Origin: Candidatus Aenigmatarchaeota archaeon | GTDB taxonomy: Archaea > EX4484-52 | Assembly (NCBI GenBank): GCA_023137195.1 | Contig: JAGLPV010000024.1 | Span: 1 to 60,040 of the forward strand | Reading direction: 5' to 3' | Length of the DNA stretch: 60,040 bases | Shown here: positions 35,592 to 44,200 of the stretch, piece by piece | Layout of the letters: each line of letters opens with the position of its first letter | Position numbering within the stretch: the first letter of the stretch is position 1 | Translations under genes and position numbers: made by a program | Notes under the pieces: generated by a model | The model's database searches: none | What the model was told of the DNA's origin: nothing | The model's input: only the letters and a program-made list of their open reading frames with translations

Positions 35592-37583
35592 CTAATTTTG
35601 TATTTCCAAAACAGAATTTTGCGCATCTATTGTCGTGCCTGTATCCACATCCATTAGTTTGACAACTGCAATAAAGTCATCGTCAATATTACTCTGACTG
35701 TCCGAGATGATATATTCTTCGCATAAAATATTGTCTTCGTCCCGGGCAATATAGCTTAAAGTATGGTTTTCTGCTACCAGACCCTGCTTCTGTGTTGAAA
35801 AGAAAATCGTCTTCACTGTGTAATTTCCCTTTGCATTTTCTTTTATATTCCAGAAATAACTGACTTTTATATCTGCATGATTCTTGCTGATATTGTAGCC
35901 AAGAAATGTTATTTTGTCGGTGAACATGATTGGATGAATGTTTTGGATGGTTACTGGTGTCCGGGTATATTTTTTATCGTCATTGTGGGGATTGTAGCAA
36001 ACTGCATTTATTTGACCACTATACCTGTCCTTTAATTCTTCCTCAATCAACTCTCTTGATTTTATGAATATGTCTGCAACATCAAATGTGTTTGCGTTGC
36101 TGTTTTGGAGAGTTAGTCTTGTTCCTGTCTTTGGATAATACAACCCTGTCTTTATTGTATACATTCCGGTTGGTGTATTTGGAGGAATCATTAAATCGTA
36201 TTGTTCTACATATATTGTGTTGTTTTTGCATTTTGAAGTCCTGAACGGCAGTTTGTGATCCTGTTGAAATGCCAGTTTATCGTTCTCATCAACTACATGA
36301 ACAAAAGCAGTATAATCTTTTTTTGTGTTTTCGAGGCATTTCCAGAAATACGTAACGCTGTATTGCTGTCCTCCTATTAATTCTTTTTCGTCAATGGATG
36401 CTCCCAGTAGTAGCATCTTGTTCTGGAAGTTTTTCATTAGAGATATTTTCATCTCTATGCCGCTTGTATTTATTACTGTATTTTTTTGAGGATTATAGAG
36501 GAGCACATCCATTGTGCTGTTGTATATTGTGTTTAGGTAATCTTCGTCGGGCTTTAAATGCAGTATGCCGAGCACGACACGATTTTTTGGATCAACAAAT
36601 TTCCCGTATAGTATTGGCATGCTGGTTCCTGCTGTATCTGTGAGACTTACTCTTAAAAAATATTCTTTGTCCTCTGTGACAAATGGAACAGTTATGTCGA
36701 ATTCCTCTTTTATGACATCGCCTTCTTTAAATTGTTTTTTTGATTGGGCAAACTGGTATTCATCAGAAAAAAATACTTCTCCTACTGAATCTGTAAAATC
36801 CAGCTTCACGTTGTATTGTTTTTTTAATTCATCTAGATAGTACCAGTACAGGGTTATGTGCATGTCTTTGCCGCTTTGAATCTCTCCTGCTCCAATGCCG
36901 TATCCGATTAAAGCTATTTTATCGTTGAAATTGTTTGCCATTTTTTTCTGGATTTCCTCGTAGCTTATTGTGCTGTCGATGTTGTTTTTGGTGTAAATGT
37001 TGTGTATCTGTGTTATTTGATTTTGGTTGTAGAGTTGGTCAAATTCTATTTTTCCCCTGTCCTGGTTGTTCATGATAACGGGGTAAAATATGTCTGCCAG
37101 GAGCAAAAAGCCAATAATGCCTGATGTTACAATTATATATTTTTGCTTACGCGACAAATTTAGCCTGTCTATTGAAGGACTTATTATACGCCTGTATATT
37201 AAGATAAATGTATTTTTGATTGGTTTTGCAAATGCAAAAAACAGGCATATGAATGCAATCTGAGCAAGAACTGTAAAGAGATTAACGGGAATATCGAGAT
37301 ATAGGTTTGAAAACATGACTGTCAGGACAACAAAGCTTATGCTCAGACCCACAGAAAGAGCAACTCTTTCGGCAAAATCTATTTCTTCTCTGGAAAAAAA
37401 GACAAATGTTGAGATGTACCCTGGTATAAAAAGCACAAGGAGTAAACCGATAATAATTCTGGCTGTTTGGTATATTAAATAAAGGAGCTTTGTTTTAACA
37501 ATCAGGACTAAAAATACAAGCAATATTAACAGGATGATTATTTGCTTATATCCTATAGAATTCAGTTTATTTTTAATATGCAT
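35592..37583 (-). CDS. Large membrane protein with DUF1616-like N-terminus and Ig-like extracellular region
   Basis: LLVLFIPGYISTFVFFSREEIDFAERVALSVGLSIS; multiple N-terminal TM; repeated long extracellular beta-like domains. Confidence 0.65.
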   Translation of the reverse strand: MHIKNKLNSIGYKQIIILLILLVFLVLIVKTKLLYLIYQTARIIIGLLLVLFIPGYISTFVFFSREEIDFAERVALSVGLSISFVVLTVMFSNLYLDIPVNLFTVLAQIAFICLFFAFAKPIKNTFILIYRRIISPSIDRLNLSRKQKYIIVTSGIIGFLLLADIFYPVIMNNQDRGKIEFDQLYNQNQITQIHNIYTKNNIDSTISYEEIQKKMANNFNDKIALIGYGIGAGEIQSGKDMHITLYWYYLDELKKQYNVKLDFTDSVGEVFFSDEYQFAQSKKQFKEGDVIKEEFDITVPFVTEDKEYFLRVSLTDTAGTSMPILYGKFVDPKNRVVLGILHLKPDEDYLNTIYNSTMDVLLYNPQKNTVINTSGIEMKISLMKNFQNKMLLLGASIDEKELIGGQQYSVTYFWKCLENTKKDYTAFVHVVDENDKLAFQQDHKLPFRTSKCKNNTIYVEQYDLMIPPNTPTGMYTIKTGLYYPKTGTRLTLQNSNANTFDVADIFIKSRELIEEELKDRYSGQINAVCYNPHNDDKKYTRTPVTIQNIHPIMFTDKITFLGYNISKNHADIKVSYFWNIKENAKGNYTVKTIFFSTQKQGLVAENHTLSYIARDEDNILCEEYIISDSQSNIDDDFIAVVKLMDVDTGTTIDAQNSVLEIQN

Positions 37584-38751
37584 ACTTTTTTCTCTTTATT
37601 TTTCTTTTTGGATCTAATATCCTTTTGATTACATCGGATTCTTCTTTTTTGATTGTGGTGGGAGAATAGTTGTGTTTTGTGTTTGCGCTATATGTTGTAT
37701 GGTGATTCTCCGATTGGTGCAATGGTTTAGCCCGGACTTTTTTATTGTTTTGGTTTTTTCTGCCTTTCTTGGGTTGTCCCAGGGAGTTAAATGAGGGATT
37801 ATTTTTATTGCCTGTTTTTACCTGGTTTTCATCACCGGAAAATCGGAATAATATTGTCCAGAACAGAGATATCCATATGAAGAAGAAAATCCATCCTAGG
37901 TGTGTATGTACAGCCATAAGGGCATTGTTTCCTAATTTTAGTCCTACTAAGAACAAAAGCACTATCCTCATGACATTTGAAAAAAATGTTCCTGCAACGC
38001 CAAAAATGAACAAAATGACTTTGTTTTTCAGGGTTGTCCTGATATCTCCTATTATTGCAAAAAAAGCAGCTATGAATACGGACATTGATGTTACTCCAGA
38101 GCATAGCGCACCGATAAATACCTGGAATGTATTATCGCTCATCGCCAGGGTATAGCCGCCGGTTTGCTCTATAGAATATACAGAATACCCAAGGAAGGAT
38201 AATATTACTTTTGAAACATAAGTTAAAATGCTTATTAAAGGCAGGTATATTTCTTTCAGGGTGTAATCAAATACACCGCTCCTGACGTATTCTATCACGC
38301 CTGCCGGGAATATAAGAAGACCCATTACTATAAAAAACCTGAAAGAGAATCTTAAAAAAAAACTCTGTGAATTTATAAAATTGGAGATATATGAAATAGT
38401 ATCTTTCTTTAGGAATATGAAAATGCTTAATATGAAATATAGGAGGGAAAATGCAACAGGAAGCGTTGAACCCATGTTTCTTGTGTAAAATATGATGAAT
38501 AGCAAAATCATTGTCGCTATGAAAAAATAAAAACCGTGTTTTATGTCTTCTCTATTTTTGTTTTCAAAATATTCATAGCCGATGATAAAAATACTGCTCA
38601 AAAACAATGTGAGGAATGTTAATATAACCTGGATTTTACTGATGTCCTGCTGTACAAACCCATGATATCCTATTTCAAATATATATGTGAAAGAGCCAAT
38701 CAGCAGGATTATCCCAATCAATATTGTCTTGTTAATTTTCATTTTAATCAC
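37573..38751 (-). CDS. Archaeosortase/exosortase family transpeptidase
   Basis: Multi-TM; conserved Cys in GALCSGVTSM, Arg in FFSNVMRIVLLFLVG, His in AVHTHLGWIFFF. Confidence 0.85.
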   Translation of the reverse strand: MIKMKINKTILIGIILLIGSFTYIFEIGYHGFVQQDISKIQVILTFLTLFLSSIFIIGYEYFENKNREDIKHGFYFFIATMILLFIIFYTRNMGSTLPVAFSLLYFILSIFIFLKKDTISYISNFINSQSFFLRFSFRFFIVMGLLIFPAGVIEYVRSGVFDYTLKEIYLPLISILTYVSKVILSFLGYSVYSIEQTGGYTLAMSDNTFQVFIGALCSGVTSMSVFIAAFFAIIGDIRTTLKNKVILFIFGVAGTFFSNVMRIVLLFLVGLKLGNNALMAVHTHLGWIFFFIWISLFWTILFRFSGDENQVKTGNKNNPSFNSLGQPKKGRKNQNNKKVRAKPLHQSENHHTTYSANTKHNYSPTTIKKEESDVIKRILDPKRKIKRKKYAY

Positions 38752-38836
38752 TATTTAATAATAAAAAATAAAAAATTTTATATACCTTCTTTAATACCTC
38801 TCTTTGTTAAAATTCCTTTTCTGATATACAATAAGA

Positions 38837-40222
38837 TCATATTGGTTTGACAGCTTTCGACTTAACATATAATCCTACAAGCAATAACAGAATGAATAGA
38901 ATGCTAAATGGTGTTGCTATTTTATCGATGAATCTACCTGTTATTGCAGGTGGTTTTGTTTTCTGACAGGCACCGCAATCCAATTCACAGTTCTTGCAGT
39001 CTTCTTCGCCATTGCATGCTCCATCTCCGCATATTATGCATGCACCACAGTCTTCTTCGCATGTTTCGCAGGTTTCGTTAGTCTGGCATATCTGGTCACC
39101 ACAGTATTCTATTATGGGACATATTCCACAGTCTTCTTCGCATGTTTTGCAGGTTTCATTAGTCTGGCATGTTTTATCTCCACAGTATTCTTCCGGTGCT
39201 GTTATTTTTGGAAAATAAGTACAGTTTTGTTCTACTGCTGGTTTTCTATATGCGGTTCTGCAATTGTTTTTATCTGTACATATCCTTGTCTGGATTCCGC
39301 TCGAAACACATTCAGACCAGTTTGCACACACCCAGTTCGGATAACATCCTATGCCTCCTCCGCTGCTGCTTCCACCGCTACTACTACTACTACTACTTCC
39401 GCCTGTATTGCATACGCCGCCTTCATCTATCTGGCTATCGCAGTTGTTGTCTTTTCCATCGCAGATTTCTGTTGTTGGACTACCTGGAGTACATGTATCT
39501 GTTTCAGTACCGTTAACACATGTCAACATCCCCTGAGCAGAACATTCACCCACTCCGCAACTTGTCTGTGTTTCATTATAATCTTCATCAATTTGATCAT
39601 TACAATTGTTGTCTATGCCGTCGCATGTTTCATTTGCACCCGGGTTGACTGCTGTATTATTATCATCACAGTCCAATTGGGTGTAATTACAGAAAAAAGA
39701 TGCCGGGTTTCCGTATCCGTCGCCATCATCGTCTGTACAATTCGTGCAATATTTGTCATCTGTATCATTAAATCCATCGCAGTTGTCGTCTATTGTGTTT
39801 GTGCAGTTTTCAACAGCGCCAGGGTTTACATATGGATTTGTATCATTACAGTCCTCATACCATGTATAAGTGTCGTTGTCTGCGTCTGTCACTGTGAGAT
39901 TTACAACAGTCATTTCTCCTTCTCCATCACAGTATTGTGGATTTTGATCTGCAAGTTCCCCTGAAACTCTTAATAATATGTATGTTGTAGAGGTATTTTG
40001 CAAAGTTATATTATATCCTGCCGAAACTGTCTGACCTGTTGCAATAAGTTCGCCTGTTTCAAATAGATATGCATTTACTTCTGTTCCTTCAACAGAATCT
40101 CCGCTTATGTTTGAGACAGTTCCTGCAAAAACGCAGGAATGCATAGCATAAGCGCTATTCATTAAAAAAATTAATAAGACTGCAAATACAGTCATTAGAC
40201 TAAAAATAGATTTTTCTTTCAT
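38837..40222 (-). CDS. Secreted MopE-like metal-binding-repeat protein with Cys-rich repeats and C-terminal TM
   Basis: CDDNNTAVNPGANETCDGIDNNCNDQIDE repeats; CGDxxCxxxExCxxCxxDCGxC x3; C-terminal ITGRF + TM. Confidence 0.8.
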   Translation of the reverse strand: MKEKSIFSLMTVFAVLLIFLMNSAYAMHSCVFAGTVSNISGDSVEGTEVNAYLFETGELIATGQTVSAGYNITLQNTSTTYILLRVSGELADQNPQYCDGEGEMTVVNLTVTDADNDTYTWYEDCNDTNPYVNPGAVENCTNTIDDNCDGFNDTDDKYCTNCTDDDGDGYGNPASFFCNYTQLDCDDNNTAVNPGANETCDGIDNNCNDQIDEDYNETQTSCGVGECSAQGMLTCVNGTETDTCTPGSPTTEICDGKDNNCDSQIDEGGVCNTGGSSSSSSSGGSSSGGGIGCYPNWVCANWSECVSSGIQTRICTDKNNCRTAYRKPAVEQNCTYFPKITAPEEYCGDKTCQTNETCKTCEEDCGICPIIEYCGDQICQTNETCETCEEDCGACIICGDGACNGEEDCKNCELDCGACQKTKPPAITGRFIDKIATPFSILFILLLLVGLYVKSKAVKPI

Positions 40223-40331
40223 AAATACCCCTCTTTCCCTTATGTATTTCTTTTGCTTTTTTTTCTTTTTTCAAAAATTAGTATTTTTTCATTTGCTTAT
40301 CATTATACTTATAAGATAATTTGAAACTCAA

Positions 40332-41255
40332 CTATTCATCTACAACTCCTTTGCTGCTTTTGGCAAATTTTTTTGCATAGATAATTCCGCCAATAATTAG
40401 TATCAACAATATCCCGCCAGTAATTGGAACTGAAGCACTTCCTGCAACAGAACTCAAAAAATTTCCTGTTATTGATGAAAGCAAACCGCCATTATTTTCT
40501 TTTTTATCCTCCTCAGATAAAGGCATTGTGCATTCTCTGCTTATTGTCGGCTTGTCTGTTTCTGTTTCGCAACTGTTCAAATCCATGCATACTCTTTTCT
40601 GCCTGCTGTTAAAGCAGTCAAACCACTCGCTGCATTTCCAGTTTTCAGTGCATGTCGTTTGCTCTGTCTCTTCTTCCTGATTATCTGTCTGTTCATTATC
40701 TCCTGTGGTTGTTGTTGTTTCATCGTCGTCTGTTTTGGTTGTTGTTACTAAAGGTGCACTTCCGCCTGAAGAACTGCTGCTTGAGCTACTACTTGAAGAA
40801 CTGCTCGATGAAGATGAAGTACACGCTCCGCAGTCATTAGGGCATGTTGAGCAGGACTCTCCTGATTCACATACCTCATCTCCGCAGAAATTTGGTATTG
40901 TTGCAGATAAATCAACTTTTGTGCTTTCGCCACTGGAGAAAATATATTCTGCTGCTTTGACATCATTTATATAGAATTCAATCAATTTGCCGTCCCGGTT
41001 CCCGTCCGGATTGAGAACATAAAATATTGGCTCATAGCCGTATTTTCCATCTTTTGTAAAAGCACTCGATACAACTTCATTGCTTATTTTTGCATCAATC
41101 AATACATTGTCCGGCGAAGTTTTTCCATTGACAATTACATCCCCATAAAACTGATGCGGCATTCCTGGTGCTGCCAAAGCAATACTTGTAAATACAACAA
41201 TTGCTGCTATGGCTGCTGTCAACAAAGCCCTGTTTTCAATATTTAATTCTATCAT
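40332..41255 (-). CDS. Surface protein with poly-Ser linker and C-terminal TM
   Basis: Signal peptide; CGDEVCESGESCSTCPNDCGAC; Ser-rich linker; C-terminal SSITGNFL... and TM. Confidence 0.7.
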   Translation of the reverse strand: MIELNIENRALLTAAIAAIVVFTSIALAAPGMPHQFYGDVIVNGKTSPDNVLIDAKISNEVVSSAFTKDGKYGYEPIFYVLNPDGNRDGKLIEFYINDVKAAEYIFSSGESTKVDLSATIPNFCGDEVCESGESCSTCPNDCGACTSSSSSSSSSSSSSSSSSGGSAPLVTTTKTDDDETTTTTGDNEQTDNQEEETEQTTCTENWKCSEWFDCFNSRQKRVCMDLNSCETETDKPTISRECTMPLSEEDKKENNGGLLSSITGNFLSSVAGSASVPITGGILLILIIGGIIYAKKFAKSSKGVVDE

Positions 41256-41294
41256 AATTCCCCCCTAAAAAATTATTTAAAAAAATAAAAAAAA

Positions 41295-44200
41295 TTATGG
41301 ACTGAAGCGTCCACAAAATGTGGAAAAGGAGTAGGTGTCCTCTACATCTATTTCCATCCAGTACCCTGCACCGGCATCCATATTATTCTTGGCATACATA
41401 TATTTCCATGGTGGATTGTTTGGACCCCAGTATGTTACAAGAGAGCTCCATCTTGGATTCCCAATCACTGTATCTATAAGAGAATATAGAGCACAGTAAG
41501 TAGGGTCTCCATTTTCATTAGGGCCATAGTATCCTAGTTCACCATCAGTTCCATAATATCCTATCAGGTTCCATCCAGGCACTACTTTCTTGCTTGGCGG
41601 TGTTGCTGCTTCACTGAATAATCTTCCGCCAATGGTTAGTTGAACAGAGTTTCCTTCCATAGCACTTGTGTTCATCAATACCCAGTAGCCCCAGCCAGGT
41701 TTCATCTCGGTCAATGTATCTGTTCCTGGTCCCGGTGTATATACATACCATTCATCAGCAACGCCATCATATGTCCAGACTGAAATTACTTTGTCTGCAA
41801 TGTCTTCAAATACTTCTTCTATTGAATCCTCTGTCATTACAAACGGTACAGATATCAGGTTCCATTTGGGATTTAGTGTTATGTTAAATGCACCACCTTC
41901 TACCTTTATCCATTCCAAGTCTTTTTCGCTCTCATGACCTACTGCATCTGTGCAGTAGAATTCAAGCTGATGTAGGCATTCTTCTTCCAGATATATTTCT
42001 GTTCCTTCTGTAGTTGTATTCCACTCAGTCCAGTTCTGTGTTCTGTCCCACCATACTCTCCAGTGAACTATTGAATGGTCTGATGGATGAGGTCCCTGGT
42101 CATCACAACTCAATATTATGGGTGTCATTGTTGTTACTTTCCATTCCCATGTGCAGTTGCCGGAAATATTATCACAATAAGAGTTTGGCTTTCCGACTTT
42201 CTTATCTGGAATAGGTGCGGTATTGTCAACAAAGACGCACTGGTGGTTCAGGGTTTCTGTCTTGTTCACATTGTCTACACTGTAGTATTCTATTATGTGG
42301 CATGATTCCTCAAGACCTGTGTATTTGTAGCCAGTTGGATTGTATGGTTCAGGTGCTGTTGGCAGTCCATATCTTGCATCCTGTGTCCATTCGCTACAGT
42401 TGTCGTAGCAGTAGTGCCAGTCTGTCTCATTCTCCAGATATACATCCCTGTAATATGTTCTATTTACTCCAGATGGATGTGGTTCTGAATCGTATGCAAA
42501 CAATGTTATATTGGTCATGTTTGTTATCCACTTTGTGCCTTCTTCTTCAAAGAAAGGAGCCGAGTATGTTTTGTTTGTTACTGGTGGTGTGTGGTCTACA
42601 AATACACACTGGTATTGTACATCTTCTGTATTGCCCAGTGCATCCTGACTGTAGAATTCTATCAGATGACATGATTCTTCAGGTATTCCAAAAGGTTCTG
42701 TATATGTATTGTTTATATCCTCATGCCCGTGCATTGCACTGCAATTGTTTTCACACATATAGTCCCTTACTTTTGTGTAGCTATAGTATGTATCTATTCC
42801 ATCCACATGGCAAACATCACCACCGTCTACAGCTGTTAATTCAATTCTTGATGCATTGTCTATATAATCAAAGCCAGTCTGTGGGTTCACGTAGTAAGGT
42901 TCCAGATATGTTTTTGTCGTGTTTGGTGCAACAGAGTCGACTTTGAAGTATTCCAGATCAGTTGTTTCTTCTGTATTTCCCAGGTGGTCTATACAATAGA
43001 ATTCAAGGTCATGCACTGAATCTTCTGTGAAGTTGAATACATATGGTTCATCTCCTACATAGTTACAGCACCAGTCTCCTTCCATTGTTCCTCCAAATTC
43101 TGTACAGTACTGGTTGGTTATGTAGCCCCATATACCGCTTACATTGTCGTATGAAACCCTGTAACACATAGTTTCCTGCTCAACAGGGTGGTCTCCCTGG
43201 TCTTCACAGTCAAGAGTTATCTCTGTTACATGGTCTCTTACCCACCAGCAGTCTGGTCCGGCAGGATACTCAATCTGACAGTTTTCATCACATCCATCTC
43301 CATTTTCTGTGTTGCCATCATCGCATTCCTCTCCAGAATCCAATTTGCTGTCTCCACAGTATGGGACAAATATAACTTCTCCAACGAAAAGGTCTGTTGC
43401 AGTTCCAGGCATAATTGTATTCTGTATCTCAGTCATGGTGTTTGTATTGTATGCCTTTAAATCATGCAGACCTGGATCCCCACTTGTTACATAAGTAAAA
43501 GCTGCAGTTGGATGAACTGCAATTCCTGCTGGGTCATCCATTGTTGCAGATTGGTTTGATACTCCATTGTTTATCCTGTATTTCGTAAAGCTACTCGGCG
43601 AATAATACCATGTTGTTGTATATAGATATACATCAGCCTGATTCCTTGTATCCACAGCAATTCCGACATTGTTATTTGGCAAGGAATATGTGTTCAACAG
43701 GTTCATGGTTGTGTTATACTCACGTACTGTGGTTGAACCGTCTGTGACATATATCTTGTTGTTGTTATGATCAAATGCCATACCATATATGTTTAGTCCA
43801 GTATTGTAAGTTATTACATTTGCGTGTGTTGTAGTATCATATACATGGACATTAGGTCCGTTTCTGTCAGCAACATACAGATATCCCTGAGTCTCATCTA
43901 CAAAAACTCCTGCTAAATCAGAAGCCGCTGTTGATATATTTCCCATTGGATTAAAGTTATTTGCATCAAATACATAGACATCGCCAATAAATTCAAAAGT
44001 TACAAACAACTGATCATTTACTGTATCCAGCGCAGTTCCGACAGCTCCGTTGCCGACAGTCGGCAAAGTGTAATTGCTTACATAAGTAAGGGTTCCATTA
44101 GTCTCTACATTATATGCTTCAAGAAGGTTTGGCTGCTTTGAATTATCAGCAATAACATATAGAGTTACTGGATTGATTCCCTGCACTCTTGGTGCTAACA

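Noticed and set aside
39360-39405. Trinucleotide runs (CTACTACTACTACTA) and the similar tract at 40765-40830
   Set aside because: They encode Ser-rich linkers in surface proteins; ordinary coding microsatellites.
39227-39964. 245-aa plus-strand ORF opposite the MopE-like gene
   Set aside because: Antisense artefact of repeat-rich coding sequence; composition is Cys/Ile/Thr-biased with no recognisable domain.
42215-42946. 243-aa plus-strand ORF (and 41666-46765 plus ORFs) opposite the giant surface protein
   Set aside because: Shadow ORFs of the repeats; no signal or domain, Cys/Leu-rich composition.
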